From: RGIG3528 sp045629005 | GTDB taxonomy: Bacteria; Bacillota; Clostridia; Lachnospirales; Lachnospiraceae | DNA: 64,000 bases | Direction of reading: 5' to 3' | Assembly: GCA_045629005.1 (NCBI GenBank) | Contig: JAZQQJ010000081.1 | Location: forward strand, 124,001 to 188,000 | Shown here: one piece after another, positions 1 through 7,163 of the stretch | Layout of the letters: each line of letters opens with the position of its first letter | Numbering within the stretch: position 1 is the stretch's first letter | Translations under genes and position numbers: made by a program | Notes under the pieces: model-generated | Database searches by the model: none | Told to the model about the DNA's origin: nothing | What the model saw: the letters and a program-made list of their open reading frames with translations, nothing else

Positions 1-1032
1 AGAAAGCTTAATGTTCTTTCTTCCAACTTCCTCTAAAGGAATTTCAACAGATGAAAGAAGCTTTAAGAAATTGTCCGAATTCTCGCGCTTAACAAAAGCA
101 ACAAAGAAATCGCCGCCCAGACGGCCCAAAACCTCGTCTTTTTGCAGCCAATGCTTAATAATATGAGCATATTTCTTTAATACAAAATCTCCGACACTGT
201 TTCCGTACTTACTGTTAATTACACCCATTCGAACAATATCAAAATAGAATGCATCATAGTAAATACTCTTCTTTGCCGCACAGATTTTTTCGAGTTCATT
301 ATGAAAACCGTAAGAATTCCATAAGCCGGTAAGCTTATCGGTCGTAGCTGTTACTCTAAGGAATTCGTTTTGATCAATAAGTACAAGTGCAAAAATAGTG
401 ATTGCAGAAACACCGATTAAAATATTGAAAAGAGAGGTTCCATATAAAAACACCTGAATTATTGCACCTGATAAAGGTAAAACGGAATATACAATAGATG
501 CAGCAAAAATCAAAACCGGAATTTCTTTTCTGATTTTTAAAATGGTAATGAATGTAAATACAATAATGATAAGAGGCATAATAAACGAAATAAGGAACAA
601 AGATCCTCTCGTATACTTGTTGTTCTCATCAAAGTAATAGTACCATCCCGTAAACTGAGAAATAATGAGTAAGAGCATTCCAGCATACGAAATGTAATTG
701 AGCAGCCTGAAACTTCTGCGTCTCTTGTTCTTGCTCATTTTTGTATACGATCCAATAAACCTGTTTAACCCGACCAGCAAAACATAAACAAGGAAAAACG
801 TAAGAAAATTGGCAATTCGTACAATATAATATCCCTTTTGAGAAAGATCTCCTCTATAGAGATAAGCAAATTTATCCGCAATTAATAGTAAAGACGTAGA
901 AAATTCAATGATAAACAGAGTAACCTTTCTGACTTTCGATTTGTATTCAATAACAAGCGAAAACAGCGCTATAAGAAAACAAATAGCGCTTCCGAGTGAT
1001 AATACCGATAATTGAAAATCATAAAGGGTCAT
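1..1032 (-). CDS. Membrane GGDEF-like protein, degenerate, C-terminus beyond window edge
   Basis: Translation from the ATG at 1030-1032 gives a protein with several hydrophobic segments in roughly the first 220 residues, then a GGDEF-type domain opening with TDKLTGLWN. An AAGAAGG sequence lies 8 nt before the ATG. Diguanylate cyclases of this family make cyclic di-GMP. Here the signature reads GGDFF (residues 306-310, coded at 103-117), so the catalytic glutamate is replaced by phenylalanine, and the upstream metal/substrate stretch (FDIVRMGVINSKYG) also departs from the usual DxDxFKxIND form. It is therefore probably a c-di-GMP or GTP sensor, or a platform for a further domain such as EAL. 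The gene runs off the left edge, so that part is unknown. Confidence 0.8.
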   Translation of the reverse strand, partial: MTLYDFQLSVLSLGSAICFLIALFSLVIEYKSKVRKVTLFIIEFSTSLLLIADKFAYLYRGDLSQKGYYIVRIANFLTFFLVYVLLVGLNRFIGSYTKMSKNKRRRSFRLLNYISYAGMLLLIISQFTGWYYYFDENNKYTRGSLFLISFIMPLIIIVFTFITILKIRKEIPVLIFAASIVYSVLPLSGAIIQVFLYGTSLFNILIGVSAITIFALVLIDQNEFLRVTATTDKLTGLWNSYGFHNELEKICAAKKSIYYDAFYFDIVRMGVINSKYGNSVGDFVLKKYAHIIKHWLQKDEVLGRLGGDFFVAFVKRENSDNFLKLLSSVEIPLEEVGRKNIKLS

Positions 1033-1075
1033 TAAAATTACCTTCTTAATGAATTTTATAACATTTACTCATTTA

Positions 1076-1104
1076 ATATTATATTTTATAAAGAAGAATG
1101 TCAA
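1076..1104 (-). promoter_or_regulatory. Candidate promoter of the GGDEF-like gene
   Basis: A TTGACA (1099-1104) is followed after 17 nt by TAATAT (1076-1081), or after 15 nt by TATAAT (1078-1083). It lies just downstream of the terminator of the preceding repressor gene, so the GGDEF gene probably has its own start. Confidence 0.5.
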
Positions 1105-1128
1105 AAAAATAACCATAAAAAATATAAA

Positions 1129-1157
1129 GAAAAAATGGCCTGTCTATTTGACAGACC
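1129..1157 (-). terminator. Rho-independent terminator of the BlaI-family gene
   Basis: The stem pairs 1137-1144 with 1150-1157 (8 bp with one U-G wobble, loop of 5). On the minus strand it is followed by a run rich in T. It sits 10 nt past the end of the repressor gene. Confidence 0.8.
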
Positions 1158-1167
1158 ATAGATTAAT

Positions 1168-1545
1168 TTAGTATCTAAACGATTTCTGCTCAGCAAGAAC
1201 CTTTTCAAGTTCAATAATTTCTGCTGGCTTAAGCTGCTTTGTTTTAAGATATTCATTAAAGAAATTGGTAATGGAACCGTTGTAAACCTTATCAAAAAGA
1301 GCCTGTGTTTCAATTTCCTGTACTGTGCGCTTGGAAATGAGCGCACTGCATAAAAAGCCGGGCTCTTCTCTCTTAATTGCGCCCTTGTCGATGAGACGAT
1401 TAATAACGGTATAAGTGGTATTTTTTTCCCAACCGATGTACTCTTTAATGATAGCAGCTATATCTTTTGCAGCAAGTTCTCTGTTTGACCAGAGAAGTTC
1501 CATAACATTAAGTTCGCCTTCATGTAAACGAATTTCTTCACTCAT
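1168..1545 (-). CDS. BlaI/MecI/CopY-family transcriptional repressor
   Basis: The 125-residue product has the size and pattern of the BlaI/MecI family: an N-terminal winged helix beginning with HEGELNVMELLW, the family segment YTVINRLIDKGAIKREEPG over the wing, and a C-terminal dimerisation helix region. In characterised members the dimer binds a short dyad at its own promoter and is released by proteolysis through BlaR1/MecR1, or by metal in CopY. No BlaR1 sensor protease, beta-lactamase or copper pump is adjacent, so the inducer and the targets cannot be named. Two dyads near the predicted promoter suggest autoregulation. The Shine-Dalgarno is modest (GGGG about 8 nt before ATG). The gene is a single-gene transcript bounded by its own promoter and terminator. 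Confidence 0.85.
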   Translation of the reverse strand: MSEEIRLHEGELNVMELLWSNRELAAKDIAAIIKEYIGWEKNTTYTVINRLIDKGAIKREEPGFLCSALISKRTVQEIETQALFDKVYNGSITNFFNEYLKTKQLKPAEIIELEKVLAEQKSFRY

Positions 1546-1572
1546 AACAAGACCCCGGAAACATTATATAAT

Positions 1573-1617
1573 CTACTTTCGTAGTCAGAAAAGTGAGATA
1601 ATTCTATCACGGTAGAA
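1573..1617 (-). promoter_or_regulatory. Candidate BlaI-type operators
   Basis: Two inverted repeats are visible. CTAC-N4-GTAG at 1573-1584 lies in the leader just below the predicted start point, and TTCTA-N6-TAGAA at 1602-1617 overlaps the -10 element. Autoregulation through such dyads is usual for the family; binding here is inferred. Confidence 0.45.
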
Positions 1618-1630
1618 ATGCATATGTCAA
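1601..1630 (-). promoter_or_regulatory. Promoter of the BlaI-family gene
   Basis: TTGACA at 1625-1630 is separated by 18 nt from TAGAAT at 1601-1606. The -35 hexamer is one half of the perfect dyad TGTCAAGACTTGACA at 1625-1639. Confidence 0.7.
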
Positions 1631-1670
1631 GACTTGACAATGTAAATTATCAGATTTTTTTATCACATTC

Positions 1671-2873
1671 TTAAAGGTCAAGACAAAACAGAGCATAAAC
1701 AGGAATCGAATAACGACCAACCTCAGTAAAATAGTTGGAATCGGAAATTCCGATTGAATTTTCCGCTCCTGTAATTTTGTTAAAAGAAGCAATGGATTTT
1801 GAGTTGTTTTTATTCGAAAATCCAAAATCTATCGGAAATTGTGTGGCAATTGTGCGAATAATAAAATCAAGCTCCGCTCTTTTCCCGGATTCCCAAAAAC
1901 AAGCGTCAATTTTCTTTTGATTCAAGGTCTGTAGAACATAATTTTGAACGCGTAAATTATATTCTACTTCAGTAAGTTCATCATGCCTTGACGAGCTGAT
2001 AAATGAAAATTCAGGATAAAACAGTTTAAATTTCTTTTCAGACGAATATTCATTCTGGCGAAGAATAAGTCCGCTTCTTTCCAAAAGCTCAAGTGCGTCC
2101 GAATACATATTATAAGTAACACCGTTACGTATAATATTAAACATAAACTTCTGATTTTCCTTATAAAGCTGCGATGAAAGGCAATCCACAATCTGGCTGC
2201 ATTTTGCTTTTAATGAGTCCTCAACAAAATAGAGGTCAAGAGACAACTTCTTATTTTTCTTTTGAAGTCCCGTAACATTAATCGACGAACGCGTTGAAAG
2301 GTAATCCGCAAGTACCTCCGGCATGCCTCCAACCCATAAATACTCTTCAAAATCAGAAAGAAGCTCCGTATGTACAATATCCGGAAGTTTCTTTTTGCTT
2401 TCATAATGCCCTTTTATTGCTTCTACATACCATTCGCTTCCGACAGCAATAAGGAATTCATCAAACTGGACCGGGAAAAGCTCCCGTTTAACTATGCCTG
2501 ATGTGGATTTTACCATATAATCCATATCAGAAATAAAAATCCATTTACACTTGTTTATAATAGCAAAGCGTATTAGCTTCATGGCAGTTTTGACGTATTT
2601 CTCCGTATCGTCAAAAACTATTATTTCATTATTTAAATCATCTGATTTTAAGCCAAAATGCTCTGCGACAAATTCCAAAGGATTTTCACCATTTGTAAAA
2701 CCTTTATAATAGTCGGAATCTTCAGTTTTAAAATAAATAAATGACGTCAAAAAGTCATTAATAAACTCATTTACAAGATATGTTTTTCCAACGCCATGCA
2801 TTCCATGCAGGAAAAACGGCTGTTCTGCTGTCTGGCCCCAGTTCTTGAGGTCATCAATCATATTTCTTTTCAT
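1671..2873 (-). CDS. AAA_14/DUF4143-type ATPase
   Basis: This 400-residue protein has a Walker A GMHGVGKT near residue 25, a Walker B-like EIIVFDDTE near residue 88 and the family sequence KRELFPVQFDEFL near residue 135, where AAA_14 proteins usually read RRTFPLSFxEF. The C-terminal part contains KRAELDFII, resembling the nuclease-like E-x-D core of DUF4143. Such proteins are common in bacteria and archaea, but their cellular role is not established. The start overlaps the rluD stop in an ATGA, which makes it the last gene of the sepF-divIVA-lspA-rluD transcript. It is not part of the classical cluster, so it looks like an added passenger. Function beyond ATP binding is unknown. Confidence 0.75.
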   Translation of the reverse strand: MKRNMIDDLKNWGQTAEQPFFLHGMHGVGKTYLVNEFINDFLTSFIYFKTEDSDYYKGFTNGENPLEFVAEHFGLKSDDLNNEIIVFDDTEKYVKTAMKLIRFAIINKCKWIFISDMDYMVKSTSGIVKRELFPVQFDEFLIAVGSEWYVEAIKGHYESKKKLPDIVHTELLSDFEEYLWVGGMPEVLADYLSTRSSINVTGLQKKNKKLSLDLYFVEDSLKAKCSQIVDCLSSQLYKENQKFMFNIIRNGVTYNMYSDALELLERSGLILRQNEYSSEKKFKLFYPEFSFISSSRHDELTEVEYNLRVQNYVLQTLNQKKIDACFWESGKRAELDFIIRTIATQFPIDFGFSNKNNSKSIASFNKITGAENSIGISDSNYFTEVGRYSIPVYALFCLDL

Positions 2874-3790
2874 TTGTTATTTAACCTCAACAAGAGCTTA
2901 TTAAAATATTCGGGTATTGGAGCAGAAAACTGAACATATTCATGCGTTGAAGGGTGTATAAAGCCGATATCACGTGCATGCAGACACTGTCCCTGTAAAT
3001 TAAAACCTTTCTCCTGTCCACCGTAAAGCTCGTCTCCAAGCAAAGGATGATTTAACGATGACATATGAACTCTTATTTGATGAGTTCTTCCTGTTTCAAG
3101 TCTGCATTCAATATAGGAAAAGCGTCCGTTCAGAGAATCAAGCACTTTATAATTTGTAATGGCTTCTTTCCCGTTTTTGTAATTAATAGCCATTTTAAGT
3201 CGATTGTCCGGGCTTCTTCCAATCGGAGCTTCAATTCTGCCCTCAGGCTCATTAAACGCCCCTTTAGCTATAGCAACATAAGCTCTCGTAATGGAATGAA
3301 CCTTAAGCTGATCTGAAATAAACTGATGTGCGGTATCGTTCTTACAAATGATAAGCGCTCCTGTCGTATCTTTATCAATACGATGTACTATACCAGGTCT
3401 CAAAACACCGTTTATACCTGAAAGAGAATCCTTACAGTGGAACATAATTGCATTTACAAGAGTTCCGGTATAGTGTCCTGCAGCAGGATGAACAACCATA
3501 TCCTTTGGTTTATTAACTATAAGTATGTCATTATCCTCATACAGAATATCAAGAGGAATATCTTCAGCAACGATGTCGGGCTCTTCATTTGCAGGAAAAG
3601 TAACAGATACAACATCTCCGTCAGCAACTCTGTAACTTGCTTTAGGTGTTTTTCCGTTAACAGAAATAAAACCGCCATCAATTAGTTTTTGAATAGCGGT
3701 TCTAGAAACTCTGTCAATCGAAGCAACAAGAACTTTATCAAGCCTTTCGTCGACGAACTCTTCATCAATTGTAATAATTGCCTTGTCCAT
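2870..3790 (-). CDS. rluD: RluD-family 23S rRNA pseudouridine synthase
   Basis: The 306-residue protein has an S4 RNA-binding domain (about residues 10-65) followed by the RluA/RluD catalytic domain. The signature HRIDKDTTG is at residues 136-144, with D139 as the catalytic aspartate. The family converts uridines of 23S rRNA (in E. coli those of helix 69) to pseudouridine in the cytosol. The gene sits directly after lspA with a one-base overlap, the usual lspA-rluD order in Firmicutes. Length and motif order are normal. Which rRNA positions are modified cannot be read from the sequence, so the symbol is by family and context. Confidence 0.9.
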   Translation of the reverse strand: MDKAIITIDEEFVDERLDKVLVASIDRVSRTAIQKLIDGGFISVNGKTPKASYRVADGDVVSVTFPANEEPDIVAEDIPLDILYEDNDILIVNKPKDMVVHPAAGHYTGTLVNAIMFHCKDSLSGINGVLRPGIVHRIDKDTTGALIICKNDTAHQFISDQLKVHSITRAYVAIAKGAFNEPEGRIEAPIGRSPDNRLKMAINYKNGKEAITNYKVLDSLNGRFSYIECRLETGRTHQIRVHMSSLNHPLLGDELYGGQEKGFNLQGQCLHARDIGFIHPSTHEYVQFSAPIPEYFNKLLLRLNNK

Positions 3791-4356
3791 TAATCTTCTT
3801 TATCATTTTCAGGCTCTTTTTCGGTAACTTCAGCCGTTTTCTTTTTAAAGCTGAGAAATTCAAAGCCATCATCTTTATATTTTGTAAGGATAACAATTAT
3901 TGTTACTACAGCGGCAATTGTAATACAGCAGTCAGCAAAATTGAAAATGGCAAAATTGATGATTTCTACGTATATAAAATCAGTAACATAGCCAAATACA
4001 ATTCTGTCTATAGTATTTCCGATGGCACCGGCAATCATAACAGTATCGATATAAAGAAGAAGCAGATACTTTTTCTCCTTAGGAATACGAACATATACAT
4101 AAACAAGAAATACAAACAGAAGGATGGAAATAATCAGAAGGAAATTGATCTTTCCCTGTAAGATTCCCCAAATGGAGCCTCTGTTTTCAAGATATGTAAA
4201 AGAAAGTACTCCTTTAAAAAGTGTAAGGCTCTGTCCGTTGTTTGCAGGATTAAGGCTGTTTCTGGCATATATTTTAGTAAGCTGATCGACAACCACAAGA
4301 GCCGCACATAAAACTAACTGAATTAAATATGTTAACTTGGATATTTCTTTTTTCAT
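3790..4356 (-). CDS. lspA: Lipoprotein signal peptidase (signal peptidase II)
   Basis: This 188-residue membrane protein has four hydrophobic segments and the two conserved aspartyl motifs of signal peptidase II: GNTIDR (D117) and FNFADC (D142). The enzyme cleaves prolipoprotein signal peptides in front of the lipid-modified cysteine at the membrane. The C-terminus carries an extra lysine- and glutamate-rich tail of about 30 residues that is not part of the catalytic core. The gene lies 20 nt after divIVA and overlaps rluD by one base, so the three are cotranscribed. Shine-Dalgarno is AAAGG. Confidence 0.95.
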   Translation of the reverse strand: MKKEISKLTYLIQLVLCAALVVVDQLTKIYARNSLNPANNGQSLTLFKGVLSFTYLENRGSIWGILQGKINFLLIISILLFVFLVYVYVRIPKEKKYLLLLYIDTVMIAGAIGNTIDRIVFGYVTDFIYVEIINFAIFNFADCCITIAAVVTIIVILTKYKDDGFEFLSFKKKTAEVTEKEPENDKED

Positions 4357-4376
4357 GAAAACGTATAACCTTTACA

Positions 4377-4955
4377 TTAATTTTCAGGTACAAAATCAAA
4401 ACCTTCAGGAAGCTGAATTTCAGGGAGTTCCTGTTCGACAGATGTTGTTATGTGCTCCGGTTGGAAAGGCTCCATTGACGGAACATTAAGAGCATCTTCG
4501 TTTACGGTAAGATTGAAACTACCGGAATCAACAAGATCAATCTGTGCATTTGCAAGATTTTTAAGATTGATTTTGTAACTTTCAAAAACCTGCTTAAGAC
4601 TTATAATCTGCTGTTTAATGCTGTCAAGCTCACGGCGTGCATCACTTAAAATAATCTGTGCACGGGTTGTAGCATCATTCTCAATCTGACGGGCATTGGT
4701 AAGTGCGGCAGCTTTCTCCTCTTCTGCTGTTTTCTCAGCAAGAATAAGTGCCTTCTGCATTGTTTTTTCAATGTTTTTATAGTGATTAAGAGCATCAAGC
4801 GTTGAGTTTAATTTATCTTCAAGCTCTATCTTCTCCCTATAAAGTTCTTCATAACTGTCAGAAATCTCCTGGACAAAAACCTCGACATCCTTTTTATCAT
4901 AACCAAGTCCTGATGACTTAAAAACTTTATTCTGAATTTCAACAGGTGTAAGCAT
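4377..4955 (-). CDS. divIVA: DivIVA-family cell-division/polarity protein
   Basis: The N-terminus MLTPVEIQNKVFKSSGLGYD matches the DivIVA/GpsB membrane-binding region, followed by about 110 residues of coiled coil (roughly 30-145) rich in E, K and L, then an acidic tail. DivIVA recognises negatively curved membrane and recruits division, MinCD or wall-synthesis proteins to septa and poles. At 192 residues it is close to other Firmicute DivIVA proteins. It lies between sepF (18 nt away) and lspA. The genes ylmE, ylmG and ylmH that often separate sepF and divIVA in Firmicutes are missing, so the cluster is compacted. Confidence 0.92.
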   Translation of the reverse strand: MLTPVEIQNKVFKSSGLGYDKKDVEVFVQEISDSYEELYREKIELEDKLNSTLDALNHYKNIEKTMQKALILAEKTAEEEKAAALTNARQIENDATTRAQIILSDARRELDSIKQQIISLKQVFESYKINLKNLANAQIDLVDSGSFNLTVNEDALNVPSMEPFQPEHITTSVEQELPEIQLPEGFDFVPEN

Positions 4956-4973
4956 TTTTAAACCCCTTTTAAA

Positions 4974-5558
4974 TTATCTTCCAAGAACAGGAACTTCGAA
5001 AGTACCGGACTTAAGAGAATCAATGTAGTCACCGGTAATCTCAACCTTATCCGGAGCTATTACAAAGTTAAAGTTAGAAATCTGATGAATGTTCGCATCA
5101 AGAGAATATACAGCACCTGAAATAAAGTCCATAATACGCTGTCCGTTTTCGGCACCAAGTGCTTCAAAATTAACAAAAACAACGCGGCCTTCTTTTAACA
5201 TGTCACAAATTTCCTGTGAATCTTCAAAACGCTTAGGATGGAATATACAAATATCTGACGGGCCTGAAACACTTCTCATGGGTACCATTGTCCTTCCTGA
5301 AGACTGAGGCTGTCTTGTAACAGGCCTCTCTTCTCTAATTGAACTGCTGCGTCTTACCGGTACAGGAGCTTCTTCTTCATCATCCTCATCGTCTTCGAAG
5401 GCGCTTCTCCGGGATTCATATTTTCTGACAGGCTTTTCGACACTTTCCCTTCTCACTCTCTCGGGCTCGGGTTTAGTTTCAAAATCATCCTCATCATAAT
5501 CATCATCTTCATCATTTAACTTCATAGAATCAAGCAATTTCTGAATTAATTTACCCAT
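4974..5558 (-). CDS. sepF: Cell-division protein SepF
   Basis: The 194-residue protein has a short N-terminal amphipathic start, an acidic and arginine-rich variable linker (about residues 15-95), and a C-terminal SepF core (about 100-190) containing EGRVVFVNFEAL, GQRIMDFISGAVY and the closing FNFVIAP stretch. SepF binds the FtsZ tail and membrane and assembles into rings that support septum formation. It is the first gene of sepF-divIVA-lspA-rluD and has a clear promoter. In many relatives an HlyD-like gene lies directly upstream; here a DUF6273 gene is placed between them. Confidence 0.95.
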   Translation of the reverse strand: MGKLIQKLLDSMKLNDEDDDYDEDDFETKPEPERVRRESVEKPVRKYESRRSAFEDDEDDEEEAPVPVRRSSSIREERPVTRQPQSSGRTMVPMRSVSGPSDICIFHPKRFEDSQEICDMLKEGRVVFVNFEALGAENGQRIMDFISGAVYSLDANIHQISNFNFVIAPDKVEITGDYIDSLKSGTFEVPVLGR

Positions 5559-5617
5559 TTTATTACCTCAAAAAAACCTTTTTATTTCATATAAATCTGT
5601 ATATCATAAACAGAATT

Positions 5618-5646
5618 ATTATCTACTTTTTCCGTTCGTATGTCAA
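5618..5646 (-). promoter_or_regulatory. Promoter of the sepF operon
   Basis: TTGACA (5641-5646), 17-nt spacer, GATAAT (5618-5623). The leader to sepF is about 55 nt and ends in a GAGG site. Confidence 0.75.
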
Positions 5647-5692
5647 CCAAAAATAGCATTGTACATAGACAACCGTCCCATCTTATAATGAG

Positions 5693-7138
5693 CTACTCAC
5701 GGCTTATCCACATGGCGGGACGGACGGCGTATGGGTCGAAATATATATTTGATCCTGCCTCGAAATGACAGCCATCCCATGTGACAACATTTAAGCTCGG
5801 ATTATAATCCATTCCATTACTTTCATCAATATAATATGCCCCATTTCTTTCATCAATATAATGTGACCCAGTATTATGCATTGTTGTTCTAAGCCACCAG
5901 TCGCAATATTGCATGGGCTTAATAAGTTTTTTACAGGCATATTCAGAAGGTTCACAGCTAAGATTTATCGAATCTATATATTTTTGAACCTCTTCAAAGC
6001 TAAGAAGAAAAAGCTTGTCAGTAGTTTCAACGGCATCATAAGAACCATCTCCAAAATAATCGTTGGTAATAACAGGTGTGTCCTGTATTATACTAACTTC
6101 GTCAGTATTAAATGCCTGATGTGAAAAGTCATCCTTAAGAAATTGTCTAATTGTACTATTTTTCCAGATTATATGAGAAGAATCATTAAGGCGTTCATTG
6201 TGATAAGGTAACAGCGCAAGTGCTTTTTCACAAAGAACAAGTAAATTTCCATCCTTTTCATCAAGGACTATCCATCTGATTGGAAGTACACCGAATTCGT
6301 TATATTGTATATATCGGCCAAGAAGAATAACATCTCCGATTTTGGCAACATTAATATCAACCGTTCCGTTTTTTATATCATCTAAAGTTTGATTGTATCT
6401 TTTTTCTCTAACGTCTACGCTTAATTTTTTACAATAATCATTTGATTCTTTGTATCCTTTCATAGAAGAAAACATATCATATGCTTCTTCTACGAACCCG
6501 GCTTCTGAAAGACTTATAGCCCTTTCATATCTTTCTTCAATAGAATCTGTAAAAATCCACATTACAGGGCTAAAATATAATATACTATGCGAATCTACAA
6601 AAAATCTAGTATAGTCCTCAGGGCTGAAAACAGGTTGATTATCAGAGTCAACATATTCCAAAAGTTCAGACCAGGATAATAGGAATATAGTCTCATCATT
6701 AATCTGTTGTATTCTGTTAGTATCAAGCGATTCATAAAGACAGTTAAAATAAGGGCCTAGAAAATCCTTTTCCAAACGCATTCGAACAGCAGTATCATAA
6801 CGAACACGCTTCTCTTCATAAGGTTCTGTTTTTATGACAAGAGCCCTGTTATCTTCTACAGAAAGAACAATCCACTCATTTGAATTTTCTTTAATTGAGG
6901 AATCGGCTGAATCAATATAATCAAAGCTTACGATATCACCAACAGAGACTTCAACTCTACCCTTATCAGATATTTTTTTTGCTTTTTTAGAATGTAACGA
7001 AGGAGTAGATATAATGCATTCAAAGAAAACAAAAGCAACAACTCCGACAACAATCAATAAACCTATTATAGTGCTTTTAACGGGTATTGATTTTCTTTCT
7101 GATGACTGTAAATCATTATTTTCTGAATTAGTCTCCAT
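5693..7138 (-). CDS. Membrane protein with DUF6273 domains
   Basis: This 481-residue protein has a transmembrane helix at about residues 22-42 with the rest probably outside the cytoplasm. The C-terminal half (about 265-481) matches the DUF6273 pattern: GDVILLGRYIQ, PIRWIVLDEKDGNLLVLCE, a W..STIRQFL..F block, KLFLLSFEEVQKY, WWLRTT and a closing VRPAMWI. The N-terminal half (about 65-200) repeats the scheme in degenerate form (GDIVSFDYI, NEWIVLSVEDNRALVIK, FLLSWSELLEYV, ending in PVMWIF), so the protein is an internal duplication. The function of DUF6273 is unknown; it is frequent in surface proteins of gut clostridia. A 27-bp tandem duplication lies in the last quarter, and the ribosome binding site is a G9 tract. 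Confidence 0.8.
   Translation of the reverse strand: METNSENNDLQSSERKSIPVKSTIIGLLIVVGVVAFVFFECIISTPSLHSKKAKKISDKGRVEVSVGDIVSFDYIDSADSSIKENSNEWIVLSVEDNRALVIKTEPYEEKRVRYDTAVRMRLEKDFLGPYFNCLYESLDTNRIQQINDETIFLLSWSELLEYVDSDNQPVFSPEDYTRFFVDSHSILYFSPVMWIFTDSIEERYERAISLSEAGFVEEAYDMFSSMKGYKESNDYCKKLSVDVREKRYNQTLDDIKNGTVDINVAKIGDVILLGRYIQYNEFGVLPIRWIVLDEKDGNLLVLCEKALALLPYHNERLNDSSHIIWKNSTIRQFLKDDFSHQAFNTDEVSIIQDTPVITNDYFGDGSYDAVETTDKLFLLSFEEVQKYIDSINLSCEPSEYACKKLIKPMQYCDWWLRTTMHNTGSHYIDERNGAYYIDESNGMDYNPSLNVVTWDGCHFEAGSNIYFDPYAVRPAMWISRE
5814..5867 (-). repeat. 27-bp tandem duplication inside the DUF6273 gene
   Basis: Units 5814-5840 and 5841-5867 are nearly identical and encode two nine-residue copies of the form YIDE(R/S)NG. 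The period is a multiple of three, so reading frame is kept. Confidence 0.85.
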
Positions 7139-7143
7139 TATAT

Positions 7144-7152
7144 CCCCCCCCC
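7144..7152 (-). promoter_or_regulatory. G9 homopolymer at the ribosome binding site of the DUF6273 gene
   Basis: Nine consecutive G residues (C on the plus strand) end five bases before the ATG at 7136-7138 and are the only purine-rich Shine-Dalgarno candidate. A change in tract length would alter the spacing to the start codon. Confidence 0.7.
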
Positions 7153-7163
7153 AATAAATCCGA

